The notes below the pieces were generated by a model. It was not told the origin of the DNA, searched no databases, and saw only the letters and a program-made list of their open reading frames with translations. Shown here one piece after another: positions 46,806 to 60,100 of a DNA stretch of 64,000 nt. Source of the DNA: Malania oleifera. Its lineage: Eukaryota > Streptophyta > Magnoliopsida > Santalales > Ximeniaceae. Positions within the stretch are counted from its first letter, which is position 1; each line of letters opens with the position of its first letter. The stretch spans positions 107,989,988 to 108,053,987 of the forward strand of contig NC_080423.1 in NCBI RefSeq assembly GCF_029873635.1, given 5' to 3'. The position numbers and the translations under genes were made by a program.

Positions 46806-48210
46806 TAGTGGCTTTATGTGATAGCAATAAGAAGACCCTATTCTCTGCAATGGTACCATATGACAAAACCCTTCTTAGGATTACTGTGCCACTTTCATTA
46901 CCCGGTGACCAAAACAGGAGTTTCCTCAAGAGCTGTATTTAAGGATGAGACAAAGTTAACAGTACTATCCAGATCTCATGCACAGATATCAACTAATAAT
47001 ATCGTTGAGTATAGAATTTTTGTATGAATATGACTAGTTGGTTCATGTTATTGTTGTCAATTATTGCGTCCAGGTTTCTGTTTGCATGAACTGTTTGTTT
47101 AGTCTCTGTATGATGTTTTTAAATGTATTTTGGCCAGTAATTTTTGCTGCAAATCCTACTCAAGAGAAATGTATATTTAAGTGCATGTAGAAAACTTTCA
47201 TGATAAGACTATATGGTGTATTTTGTTTTAAATCTTTTGTATAGGGTTCTGATGTTTGCATAACACCTTTATGCTGTCTGTTGCCTTCTATGGTGAGGTC
47301 TGTTAGGGTTGGTTGTGGAGATCTGGTTCTTGCCTCAGTTTCAGATGTTTGTCAATGGAACATGTAAACAAATTAAAGAAAAGAATGAAAGATGTTATTG
47401 CTCAAGTAGGCCTGAACCATTTTTTGCCCTGGCATGGATTTTAATGAGGTTGAATTCACTTGTTCACTCTGGAGAAAGAAAAGAGGGGGGCAGGGATTAG
47501 TTGCAAACAGTTGATTGCTTCTTTGATTCTCCTTACTCTTTCCCATGAACTATTTCCTAATATTGGGTTCATTTTTGACAAATAATGTTAAACAAACTCC
47601 ATATTTAGGGCTGATTGGCCCTGTTAGCTGACTGCTTATATGTTGCCAACATGACTAGGGGAGATTTGAAATTTCCAAATCTTGAATGATAGGATTGCAT
47701 AAGGTTAACCCTGATATTGAGAGTTACCTGTTCAAAAGGAAACACCTTGTCACCTTAAAATTGCCCATGTCCCTAAATACGATGATTTTAAACCACGTCA
47801 TGGTAAATTTTCCTCCAAACAAACATTCCATCATCTTGAATTTTAATGATTTTGAAGCTATTCATTTTGTGATTACACCTTACTAACAAACATTCCATCA
47901 TCTTGAATTTTAATGATTTTGAAGCTATTCATTTTGTGATTACACCTTACTAGGGAACTACGGGAGAATCACGATGATTGTGTGTTTTGTTTTCTTTTTT
48001 TGGGGGGAGGGGGGGGGGGGGGGGGTGGTGGTGGTTGAAGAAAATGAAGGACAAAGCATGACAGTAGAAAACAAAGAGAAAAAAATTATTCATGAACTTA
48101 ATTGCTTGTGAAAAGGCTTACAATAAACTTAATTGCTTGTGAAAAAGTTTACAATGCAAGGGCATCAATGGAAGAGTGCATTTTTCATTAACATCAAATG
48201 GCAGCATCCT
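46806..48210. other. Region between the convergent snurportin and phosphatase genes
   Basis: It holds the 3' UTRs of both genes and no further gene. A perfect 67-base tandem duplication starts at 47821 and 47888 (AAACATTCCATCATCTTGAA...). A G tract lies at about 48002-48025. Confidence 0.7.
47821..47954. repeat. Perfect 67-bp tandem duplication
   Basis: Two identical copies, AAACATTCCATCATCTTGAA to CACCTTACTA, at 47821 and 47888. It is non-coding and lies between the two convergent genes. Confidence 0.92.
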
Positions 48211-51200
48211 TCAAGTTGCCAAAGTGGTTGGTTCACAACCATCGTGAACACAGGCCAACACATCTCTGTAATCCCTTGAGATGGTGAATGAATCATAGAC
48301 CTTCCCATCACTGCTCTTCTTGTACTCAAAGAGAAGAGATGAGTGGTTGAATGCAGTCAATTTGACAAATCCATAGTCATAATCTCTGTAAAGACTCCAA
48401 ACAGTTTGCAGCTCACTAAACTTCGAAAGGTGGCTGCCTCCCCCACCAACCACGACATGGATTGTCCCGTTCACAGTGCCAGAGTAGTCAGACTTTTCCG
48501 AGTTTACACATTGATTCTACACAGCCAGTATGAATGCAAGAATCAGGTGAAACAAAAATTTATAATCTAAATCGAGATAATGTACCCAATAAAGTGTTGC
48601 AAAAAAAAAAATTGAAATAACAAGAGTCAACTAAACTGTGAACTTGGCTATCTATATCATTCCGCTTATGATTGCATGCTTTATATTTATGTAAGACATT
48701 TAGAACATGCAATTCTCTTTTCTATGGACTGGATAAGACGTAAGAACTTTTCTTCATACAGTTTTAATCTTACCTGGTAAATAGGGCATGTCCTCTCATA
48801 GTTATGGACATGGCCGAAAAATGCAATGTCAACCTTGTACTTCTGCCAGAGTTTTTGCAAGCTTTCCCTTCCCATGGGCTCTTCAAATGAGCCCTCCAGA
48901 CCATGCCAAGAACCACTGGAATACCCAAGCACACGATGAGCGGCAAAGATCAACCAAGGCTGTTTCTGCCTGTCTGCTGATGCAAGGCAGCGCTCAATAA
49001 ACTTATATTGTTCAGTTCCCTCCCTCCAGTCATGCTCAGTGTCTGCAATACAGAAATGAAACATGCCATAATCTGTCGGATACCTGTAAGAAACATACCT
49101 ATGATTTTAGAAAAGGTTTTAAACATGAAATTCCAAAAGTTTATGATATGCCAAAAGTTTAAGTCACAGCAGTAAATGTAGAAAAAAATGTCAAAAATAT
49201 AAACTGAACAGTCATATTGACAGAAAAATGGCTACCTTTACCAAACAGTTCAGGAAAGTGACCAAGTTGAGAGATGCAATAATTCAACGAGATTTAAACC
49301 AAAAAAAAAAAAGGATGTTAATAGGTTCATGTTTTTTTTACCACTACTCTCTAATTCCATATTTTCTGTTGAAGTTTTGCCCTTTTTTTAATAGAAAACA
49401 AGAAATTATATTGCAGAGAAGAGAATATTCAGAAATGAGCAAAAGAAAATCTCCTTAGAACAAACTGCCACCCAATCACTCTGAAGCCCTTTAGAACAAA
49501 CATTTGCAAAAGCCCACAACAATGTCATATGCTGTATCCTATCTCAGAGCCTAGAGCAAGACATCAAACCCTGTGAAAATACAATCATTCTTCTCAAACC
49601 AAATACTCCACAAGAAAGGCCCACGAAGTTGATTCTATTTTCATACATTCTCAGCATCTATTGCCTGAGGAAGTGGTATGCTGGAATGCTATACAAAAGT
49701 TGCTTATGAATATCTTTTTCTCAACCCCATAAATTAATTTAAAAAGTCTTCTAAGTTTTTCTCATTCAGATTTTGTTGGTTAGTTGGACAGGAGGTCCAC
49801 CACCAATTGCTACAATTTTAATTTTTTTTACCTAGGTGGCATCCAGAAACTTCGAAAAGCAAGAAATGAAATCCAATTGCTTTGTCAAGTGCTCACATGG
49901 ATTAGAGGATGAAGTTTAGACCATTAAGGCTGTTAGATTATGTAAATTAAGACATTTCTTCAACAAGGATGCTGCCTCAATTGTCCAATGATGATGTTCT
50001 GCACTAACAAAGCACCTTTTCTTTTTCTTTTCTTTTTTTAATAATAAACAAAGCACCTATACATAATGCAAGTGATAGGATGTCCACTAAAAAAAAGCCA
50101 AATTTTGTTGTCATCTTATTAGAGAACAAAATAGAGTAATATAAATTGTCATCCCAATTTCTAGACTAGCAAAGTTGCTTGATTATGTCATTCCAGCATA
50201 TCAAATTAAGTCAATTTTGTTAAAAGTGTAATTATTTTATAAGCTGGAACAAAAAACATTTATGCTCTAGCTTTAGAGAATTCTTAACTGCATAATTCAG
50301 CTCAAAGGGTGAAGAAAAGGTGCATCTCTCATTTCAATCAACTTATACTCCTAACAATAAAATGAGAGTGGATTAAAGAAATTTCGTAACTCCGATCCTA
50401 TCAAATTCTCTTACATTCCTTTCCCATATTTTCCTCTGTGGCATATTAATATCACAATATTATTATGTAGCAGATACTAAATTCAAAACTTGATAGCTAA
50501 GATGTGATATTTCTCCTTCAAAAGAATAATAAGAGAAAAGCCCAATATATTTTACCAAAACTTAGCTCTGTTCTCAGCAGGAACATAGAACATGGTCTCA
50601 GCAAGCACGCCACATTCCCCACCTGAATCATCATTTGTATAGAATGATCCTGACCCTGGCCAATCTCGTTCATGATTACCGCTGTGGGAGGATCAAATCA
50701 AAGATGTTTCAACAAGTACCACAGAAAAATTCAAAAATTCAAAAATTTAATTCTATTTGTTCTTGGAAACAAATAATGAGGAAGTGCACAGACCTTGCGA
50801 TCATATAGGGCACTGTTGATGCAATTGGTTCCACCTGTGACGTGAATTGGTCCCATTGTGAGATGTACCCATTTGCATATGATAGATCACCGATATGGAA
50901 AACTATGTCAATATTGTTCAAGTCCCTGATGAGTTGATCTGTGGTATTCAGTGAACCAGGCTGATAATTACTATACTCATTTGAACCATCACGCTCTGCC
51001 TGAAAGATATAAGAACTGTAAATAGCTATTTCAATGCAATGTTCTTATCCAAACTTTGCAGTAGGAAAATTAATATTTAACACTAAGGTTTAAGCCCTTC
51101 ACATAATTTCTGAAGTACTCTAACAAAGAGCATCTAAGTTTGCTGCCATATATTTACAAATCCAGCGAATCATATCCATCAGAAATAGTTTTACTTCCAT

Positions 51201-54200
51201 TTTTGAACCATTGGTACAAAAGGTGATCATCAGGCATGGATGGACACTGATCTTCTATTCATAAGCAAGGGATACAAAAAGTGGGAGGCTGGCTGAAGCA
51301 TAAGAACTCAACTATAAGATCTCTTAATTGTTTCAAAATAATAGATAAAATTAGTCCTCCAAGGCCAAAATTTATGAGAGAATAGATTTGTGGAGAGTAG
51401 AAGAGAGAGAAAATGCAATATCTAAAAGTACAAAATGAAAAATGAAGCTTAAAATAATGAAAGAACAAAAGGGAGAGATCTGTAGATATTCCACAGACGT
51501 AGGCAATTCTTCAGGTTGATGCTTCATAACCAGTTTGCAGGGTGCTTTAGTACCTAACTGGTGCTTTGGCAAAACAAATTCCAACTGCATCCCTCCCTTT
51601 TATAGATAAAAATTATTTTTCCTTTTATACAAGACAATATTTACACACATCAAAGCCACACACAAATGTACAAATATATATATAATTATATATAATATAT
51701 TTTTTTTTCATTTTGCCTGTAGTACCTTTCCCATGTCACCAAATATTATAACACGCTGCAATGAGTCCTGTCCAGGATATGGAGACGATTTGAATTTATA
51801 GGTCTTGCTCCAAATATATGAACCATTGGTCAATTTGTGGCCCATCCTGTAAGTGTACCTGAAAATGAATCACAACCACCTTTAGGAACCTCAATAACAA
51901 TTTTCTTAATATCATCGTCACAGATAACAACAATTCTTAAGGCACATACATAGAATTGGGCCACAAATTCTTTAAAAAACTTGTATGTATGAAACCTGGA
52001 TCACGCCAACCAACATCTCGTGCAGGTGAACCTGTGGTAACAACGATGCTATGTTAAAGCATAAAGCAATCCTGATAGTGCAAATTGCATACTTACAAAA
52101 CAGAAACCCATACAATAAAGATATTGCAAGTTGCCAAATATTGCTGGTAGTCAAAGAAGGATAGGGAACCATCTAACTTGCCCAAATGAAACAGAAACAA
52201 TTTAATCGCAATAAATTGCAGTCCAATGATGAGATTTTCAAACCCCCGTTGAAAGGCAAGTGATAGAGTATCAATAGATTAATAGACTTGTCACTAGAGT
52301 TTGTAAATACCTGGAAATTTTAAATAAAATGATTTGATGCCTATCTAGGACAAGGTATTAAACTTTGAAGACTAATTCATTAGCTTTGATTTGCGGAAAA
52401 AAATAGAAGCTAAGAAATCGGCTACATGAAAACCATTAGAGGCTCAAAATGTAGCAATAAAATGCATTGGGGCGATAACTACTTTTCAATTGTTTCCCAT
52501 ACCAAAAAGAAAAGCGCATGGGAGCAGGAGGAGAAAACCCTAAGCAAGTAATTAAAAGAAGTTTTTAGATGGTTATTACTTTTTCTGAAGCATTAAGAAA
52601 TTTTTTTGGGTCAAGCAACCTGAGAGATTTGCTAATAAAGAATCATATTGCCATCATGAGTGGAATCATACCACACATGCTGTTCTGATGAAATGTCAAT
52701 GTTCCAGCTGCTGAGCGTACTTCAAGCTGCCCCTCCATACCCCACTCAACAAAAGGAACTGCTCTATCTATGTCATAACCACTAGTCCAGGTTACTGTCA
52801 TCTGGCACAGAACGAAAGATGCTAAAATGAGTTCTGAGCGTATATAAGTTCAAAGTCCCTCTCAGGTCAATAACACATAAGGTAGACCATCATGCCAATG
52901 CTCATTCTACAATTTTAGGATGTTTAATATGACAAAATACAATCAAGACACAAATACCTAAATTACTGTAAGATGCTGATTGAGAGGGACTCTAAAAATA
53001 ATATTATCCTCAAGGAACATTAACAGCATCAAATTGCCACCAGCTGACATGTGTCCCTTGAGTTATAGGCTTCTTTCCATTTTTTTGCAGGATACTCTTC
53101 ATGATTAAGTACAAAGATACATACCATGTGCAAAATAATCCATCTTGGACAAAAAATTAGGAATTTTGTTCAAGGATGGGTCAAAAAACCAAAACGTCCA
53201 AATTAAATGTAGGGAACATCAACTAAAACCAACTTACTTCATCCCAAGACTTTCCTAGAGCAAGGCGTGGATAAAGAGGTGCTTCAGGATTCAAAAATGA
53301 TATAAAGTTTGATATTGCCACAAGTTTTGGCTGCAACACCCAAGTCTGTAGTTAGTAAAGAGTACACAGATGACAGACTCATCAATATTCTTTGATTGAA
53401 GCTTAAACATACTAATTAGGTGTAAGCTGAGAACAAATTTGGTAAATACAATCTGAATAAAAGCTACAAATGCTGGTGAAGCATAAGTGGTGGAGAGAGT
53501 CACACACGCACATTTGACAAACTGCCTGAAAATAATGCAAAAGAGAAATCTGCTCTCTGATTGATCAACCGGAACTTTAAAGAAGCGTTTCCTGTCTTTG
53601 CATAACTTGGACTGGTCTCATTTGCATATTTGTACTGACATAAAGGCATTCCGTAGATATCAATTAGAGAAGTTCAAACCAGATAATTTTGTAATATATC
53701 TGACTTCAGGCCTTACAATCTCTTTCTACACACCTTAATGGGAGCAGAACATATATATGGGGTCTGATCTCTCGATTCTACAGGTGGACAGGTTGATGAG
53801 CTGTAAATTGGAATAATTCCTTTAATTCCAAAACTAGAGTAGATACAAAACTTCCAGTGTGTTCAATCAAGAAAGTATAGTGATAAAGGAAATTTGTGCA
53901 ATGAAAACCAGTTTCTTGCCTTGGACCAATGAATGATCTGTGCTCCATTCTTTGAAAGATTTAAAAAAAAAAAAAAAAAAACAACTATCTAGTTTATACT
54001 GAAACAGAAACAAACAAACTTAGCTAACTAGTCCATCCTGAAATAGAAATGAACATACTTGAAATGTGCAGGAGAAAAAACTCCAACCCAGTCATCATTA
54101 GAGGGGTCAGGGTAGTGAAGATCCACAGTTATCCATTGAGCATCCTCTCCCTGTATCATTTGAATTGAAACAACAATACTAAATTCAGAACCCACATCAG

Positions 54201-56242
54201 TCATATATCCTAATTATAGTCATGAATAAGCGAATGCATGTGCTTGCGCACAAACGTATGCGTGTGCACGTCTGTTCCCTCATGCACGTGCATGTGGGAG
54301 GCAGTACCCATATTTTAGATTGAACAGAATTTTACTCGTAGTAGTAACATCTTGTCATCAACAGTATAATAGCTATAGCATGAACAATCTGAGTCATCTG
54401 ACAATTAGAAAAATCATCTAAACTAAAATAGTAAAACAATTAAGATATTTGATAAAGAAGCAACATATAGGTGATTAAAGTATGTAGGATCCTCTGTAAC
54501 TTCTGTGCTTGGCTAAGATTGTAACCAATTAAAATCTTTAAAAAGTAAACAGAAATTTCCATTTTCCTTTCATTAAGCAGCCTGACTATTGACAAACCAC
54601 AGAGAGGGTTTTGAACCAGGTACCCTTTACAGTTTACATTATTAAGAATTTAAAAAACTATCTTTTTCCTTCTTATTTACTTCTTCTAGGGGTAGGTAGG
54701 TGCACCTAGTTCACCATTTGTTCTAAGCATTATAGTTACTACAAGCCTCAACTTTCCATGTATCTTAACCTCCAATATGCATAAATGCTGGTTGATCTAC
54801 ACCAGTTGCAGAAAAGCAACACGAGCACTTGCAGAAAATTAATCCACTATTTTTTATGGATAAAAGCAATCTGTTCTATGATTCCATTTTTTATGGCTAA
54901 GAGTTCTTTTCAAAATATCATATAATTTTGTTCACTTGGTTTGAACTTTCTTGAATTATATCCATATTTCAATTCTTCAAATCTTTTTTGCTCTCTTAAG
55001 ATTTGAAGAAGATCTTCTCCAACTCCTTCTAATGCTTTTGGTGTAGTTTTTAACTGATCTCCAAAATCAATCTGAAGTATATGTTTCAAGAATTAGTATA
55101 ACATTCTCTTTTGGATGATAAGCTCTATCTGACTTGAAGAGTTTTTATTTCATTTCATCTTTCTGAATCAATCTCCTCAATCAATTTCGGATGCTTTTGT
55201 CTTTCTGAATCTTTTGGTTTTTCCAAGCCTTTTTCATTTTTTCAAAAAATGGATTTTGTAATTGAGAAAAGTCTTTAACAAGTTGTCTTTTCATAATTAA
55301 GTAATCCAAGCAGACATTGCAATTATTTAAGGGCTTGTAGTTTTTCAAGAAATTCCTCAATTTTCGTGGCAATGTAAGGCTGAAGAACTATTCCTCAAGA
55401 ACTAAGAATAATTCCTAGGTAATCAATTTCCTCCTTTTCTACTTCTATCTTTTTAGCGCTAAGGATTATTATATGATCTTAAATTTTTTCATATACAATT
55501 TCTACATGACCTCAATGTTCTCTATTTTTAGAGAATCTTAAAACATCATCTATATAGACCAAGCAAAAAACTTTAAAGATTTCATCCATCCAAGGAATTT
55601 CTATGGAGCATAACAAAATCCAAATGGTTAAACTCTCCACTGATAATGTCCATAAGGAACCGAAAAGGCAGTTAGTGGTTTGGATTCCTCCCATTGCTTA
55701 ACACAGATTTACAATCAAATTTGCTAAATATCCTTGCTCCTCTGGTTTGGTTGGCTAGAATATCCTTTCTTGGAATGAAATAACCATCAAAGAGTACAAC
55801 AACAACAAACCAAGTCTTACATCCCACTAAGTGGGATTGGCGACATGAATCATTTTTTGTCAATTTAAAAGAACATTGACAAAAATAATCATCAAAGACT
55901 AGATTTTCATTTAATTTTTTTATAATTAATTACCATTCTAGCTTTTCATTTTTTCTTTTCACCATGTTCCATGACAAGGAAAGTTGGACTAGGGTGAGGG
56001 CTCATAGTATGCTCTACGATTTCCTTTTCAAGTAGGGCTATAATTTCACTTCAGCCGCAGCAACAGTCAAATAGTCAAATGACTTCTTTCCTGCCTTTTG
56101 GCCACAACCACCGGCTGCATCTCTTCTTCTTCTTCTTCTTCTTCTTCTTTGATAAGCAAAGAGAAGAATTTCATTCTAAAAGAATAGGAACTTACAGGGA
56201 GACGACAACCCAAAAAAAAAGTTAATGGCAGTGGCCTACTAA

Positions 56243-56282
<40 letters not shown>

Positions 56283-56978
56283 AAACAAGGTATCGTCTAT
56301 TTAAGTAGGAGCGGGATGGAATTGAAGGGAATGAAATCGAATTAATAACTTGATTTCGCCATGTTTTTTCATTCAAATTTTCATTCCATTCCTTTCCTAC
56401 CCCATTCCATCCGCAAAACCAAACATGACGAAAGAGACATATCTTCTTCCATTTTTTTTTCCTAAGCATTGTAATTACTACGACCCTCAACTTTCCATAT
56501 GTATTAGCCTTCAAATATGCATAAATGCTGGGCGATGTAAACCAATTGCGGAAAAGCAACAGGAGCACTTACATAAATTTAATCCGCCATTTTTCTAAAG
56601 AGTCCAAAACAACAAAACTAGATAAGAACAAAGAATTCGAAGAACGGTTCGGTCAAGACAATCAAGTGAATCACAAAGTTGAAACAAAAACGCAAAAAAC
56701 CTCGCAAAAAAGAAAAGAAAAGAAAAGAAAAAGAGCTGCATTGCAATTGTTCGACAAAATGTGCAAGTAAACACCAAAGTCGAAATCACTGTTACCTCCA
56801 CGCCCAGAAGAACCGGGTATGCTTTGATCGAAGCCGAGTCGCGGAGAGCCAGGGAGGTCTTGTGTATGGCGATCCTCGCTAGTGGCTGCTCGCCTAAACC
56901 ATTTGTATGAGAAGAAAAAACAGAGCCGAAGCTCGCTAGTACCAATAAAAGCGCAATCGAAGGTATCATGACCTCCAT
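48211..56978 (-). CDS. Purple acid phosphatase, PAP27/PAP24/PAP1 type, 12 exons
   Basis: Exons (minus): 56978-56796, 54150-54059, 53800-53734, 53634-53512, 53330-53238, 52801-52672, 52031-51950, 51858-51726, 50999-50794, 50681-50556, 49083-48774, 48516-48211. All phases agree; the product is 616 aa. A signal peptide (MEVMIPSIALLLVLASFGSV) points to the secretory route. An Fn3-like N-terminal domain contains DDWVGVFSPAHF and MTVTWTSGYD. The metallophosphoesterase motifs are GDMG (Asp298), GDLSY (Asp339, Tyr342), GNHE (Asn372), AAH (His461) and GHVH (His503, His505), so all seven metal ligands are present. Homologs are often named 'probable inactive', yet nothing visible here is missing. The start at 56978 is the first ATG with a signal peptide; the open frame above it has no ATG. 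Intron 1 (2.6 kb) holds several insertions. Confidence 0.92.
54722..54855. repeat. Direct repeat in phosphatase intron 1, partner at 56461-56594
   Basis: CTAAGCATTATAGTTACTAC ... ATGCATAAATGCTGG ... GAAAAGCAACACGAGCACTT ... TTAATCC recurs 1740 bases to the right with about 80% identity. The pair flanks the viral fossil, the RTE tail and two microsatellites. It looks like an old segmental duplication or the ends of a larger insertion. Confidence 0.8.
54860..55720 (-). mobile_element. Endogenous caulimovirid (pararetrovirus) fossil, polymerase fragment
   Basis: Minus-strand text shows a reverse-transcriptase catalytic box (FCLVYIDDVL near 55570), preceded by RWMDEIFK-like text. It is followed by RT-RNase H linker text with LVKDFSQLQNPFFEKMKKAW (55255-55300), of the kind seen in Petuvirus/Florendovirus-like endogenous Caulimoviridae. 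Only part of the polymerase is present, with many breaks; no coat or movement protein is seen. A Ty3/gypsy origin is the main alternative. It is an old fossil within intron 1 of the phosphatase, in the same orientation as the host gene. Confidence 0.55.
55793..55862 (-). mobile_element. RTE LINE 3' tail fragment
   Basis: ACAACAACAACAAACCAAGT and CCCACTAAGTGGGATTGGC are the reverse of the RTE 3' end also seen near 36395. About 70 bases remain. Confidence 0.65.
56121..56152. repeat. (TTC)n microsatellite
   Basis: About ten TTC units in intron 1 of the phosphatase. Confidence 0.95.
56246..56278. repeat. (GA)n microsatellite
   Basis: About 16 GA units in intron 1 of the phosphatase. Confidence 0.95.
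56306..56420. repeat. Imperfect inverted repeat, MITE-like
   Basis: AGGAGCGGGATGGAATTGAA...GGAATGAAATCG on the left pairs imperfectly with CATTCCATTCCTTTCCTACC...ATTCCATCCGC on the right. GGAATGG-rich arms are common in small plant MITEs. No target duplication was identified. Confidence 0.45.
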
Positions 56979-57134
56979 AAAATCAAAATCACTGCAACTC
57001 TCTCTCAAACAAAACCCTAAACCCTCTCTCACAAGTTGATCATAAGGGTGATCATGGAGATGGTGATTATGTCCTTAGGTTTATGCCAATTGTGGATATC
57101 CTTCTTTTCTGGTTTCACTCTGTTCGGTATGCTC

Positions 57135-57145
57135 TGTTTTATAGA
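57135..57145 (-). promoter_or_regulatory. Possible TATA box of the phosphatase gene
   Basis: On the minus strand CTATAAAACAG lies about 160 bases upstream of the ATG at 56978, a normal distance allowing for a 5' UTR. It was found by motif and position only. Confidence 0.4.
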
Positions 57146-57149
57146 GAAG

Positions 57150-60100
57150 AAAGGACATGAGAAGCAAAGCAGAGCAGAGCACCTGGGCACGAGCTGGTTT
57201 AATTTGACGCGTGGACGAGCACGAGCTGGTTTTGTTTTTTTCTTCTTTTTTTCAAATGAAAAAAAGGTTGGGTTTACTTTAAAAAAATATTTAATCCTTT
57301 AATTCTTTTTTAACGTTTTTTTTTTTAATACATGTCTGTAGATGCTATACTCAATACATAGTTATTATTTATTTTATTGATTTTTCTAATAGAAAAAAGA
57401 GATATTTCAGGAATAAAAAATTCTATTTATAAAAAAGAGAAAGCAAAAGAAACTAAAAATAATGAGAAACAAAATTTATTGTTCAAATTTGCTTCGATTT
57501 CATAAAAAGTCAACCCCTTTAAGATAGTCTGTCCTAAAATATCAAAAAAAGTCAACTACAATTTTTTCAAAATAGCTTTTGCTCCTTGCTAGTGTACCGA
57601 AATTTTTTAATTATAATAGCATTCATCAAATAAATGGTATGCCAGTAGTAAAATGGGACAACAACCTTGTTTCTTTGAAAGTGTACCCCAAAAAAAATCT
57701 TAAAGTTATTTGGTCGGTTATAATTTCTTTTTCTTTATCTTTGGGGGCTCATAGGTAAGACAATTAAGAAAAGTAAGTTGTCATTTACTTCCAGTTCCAT
57801 TTTAATACCGACAGGGTGAATTAAAATAATTTTATTGTACATCCTTATTTCTTTAACAAGTAGTTTAAGAAATCTAGAACAACTGGGTTTATTCAAAAAA
57901 TTACTCTTAAGTATTAGAATTATCTTGATTTACTCTAAAGTTACAACAACGGTGTTTAAAAGTCAATATGAAAACTTTGACAAGTTATGTTTGGTTTGTA
58001 TAATGAAATGGAAAGCAAAATTAAATAAAAAATATAGCAAAATTAATTAATAATTTGACTTTATTCTATTGTGTTCAAAGATATAGTAAACGTTGTGAAA
58101 TAATTCTTTTATTTTTTTCAGAGGCGCTACTTTCACTATTGAAAAACTACTAACACTACTATCAAAAATATGCCCTTTCTCTCTTTTTTTTAAAAAAAAA
58201 TGGAGAGCCCAAGTCATTTTTAGAGTACAAATAGCTTTTCTTTTTCTAGATGCCTCTAGTATGCCGTCTCGGAGGCCAAAGACTCCGGCAACTAGGTATA
58301 AACGAGAGATTAGATCCATAGTTTTACAATAGAAGTGTATAAAGTCGACAAACACCGAAAGAATATTTGTACAACTAGCATGAGGCATGAGACCAAACAC
58401 CCATCTCCACAATAGAAAATGAGAAAGTGAATCACATGACACAAAATGCATTATATGTAGTGTTGATCAAACACCTTGTATAGGTTGTGAATACTTCTTA
58501 TACGAATATTCGCACACAATTCTGTGCAAAGAAAAAATAAAATAAAAAAAAAATAATAATATGCAATTATTTATGTAGCTTGGCATGTCTGCCCACATTC
58601 AGAGAGTCTTTACAAAAACATCAACTACTATAAAAGAAGTATCGTAGCGTTTCAATTCTTAACTATATCTCTAGAGAAATTCATGTGAAAACCTTAAGAT
58701 GTCCTTAATAATAATATGTTTACAATTTGAACATCCTGTGTAAACATATCAGCACAATTCCATTGAGAAATTGCCCCTTAATTTAGTCCATAAAGTTTAA
58801 TAATTTTACCCCATAAAGGCGTCTTGTTTGAGACATGATCTATTCTCATATGACCAAGTCAGTACATACCTAAAGTAGAATCAAGATAACATCTTATATC
58901 AATCTCTAACACGCTCATTAGAGTCACCCACAGTACATCTGTTCGAGACATGTTCATCAATAAAACCCTAAAGGGTGACTCTAATATTAAATGTAACAAT
59001 TTTAGTGAGAGACATTTTTCCGTTTAGACTGCTAATCTTTATGACTCTTACCCAAAGACAAGATTTAATTTATTGTTCTATGATAAATATCTTTGTAGCT
59101 AATCACATTTTGTCGGGCAACACTATGACAAAAATGTCAATGATGGGCTCACATGTCATTCAGATTGTCAAATATTGTCTATTGCTTGTATATGTGCAAT
59201 GTTCATTGCATAACCTAATAAATTTTCTATGTGAAATTATTTTCCTTGATTTTACTCTCTTTCTTCTTCTTTTTTTCTCTCTCTCAATAGCATGACTAAT
59301 TAAATTAATGTTACCGTTTATATTAAATTGTATTATGATAGATCAATTTTTTTTAACTGACACAATGAATCAAAACTATTTTTAGTATAAAAATTATAAG
59401 GATCCGAACAGTTTGTTACTTAGTCACAGACACAGTGGGTGGACTCTATTTTCATTGGGTTCCACGTGAAACCTTAATCTATGTATAGAGTATAGAGTCT
59501 ATAGACTATCGTGTGTAGTTGGTAAATTTTATTTCCAAACTTTCTAAGAACTCCATTTGATATATATTTTTTATTTATCTAAAAAATAAGTTATGATTTA
59601 AACTTTAAGTAAAATTATATGGAGATTTAGTTTATTACCAACATTTATAAGGGGTTACAACATTTATAATTCAACATAATTTTTTAATACGAAAATTTAT
59701 TCTATTAGACAGTCTAACCACATCACAATTTTAATAACCAATCATATCCTTAGAATTTGAATAGTTTTAAATTAAAAATTATTCATTTAATTTAAAATTT
59801 CTTAAATCACTCAAAACCATTTAATTATCTAAAATATAACATAATTAAGTTGTCCAACTTGATAATTTTTCCTTAATAACCTAAAAGACTATCATGCCTT
59901 CTTTACTTACAGGTTAAGCTAAGTGTCCTTGTATTGAATAGCCAAGAAACCCTAGCCAAGGAAGGTCATATTTTATCGGCACCACAATAACCATCAAGCC
60001 TAACATTTATATTTCCTTATATCCCCAATATTTAACAATGAATTGCTTTGATAACTTATTTTCCCTTACCACTACCAATTAAAAGGTTACTACAAACTTT

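Noticed and set aside
56979-57032. Upstream extension of the phosphatase N-terminus
   Set aside because: There is no ATG in this stretch (the frame opens at GTG); the ATG at 56978 gives a normal signal peptide.
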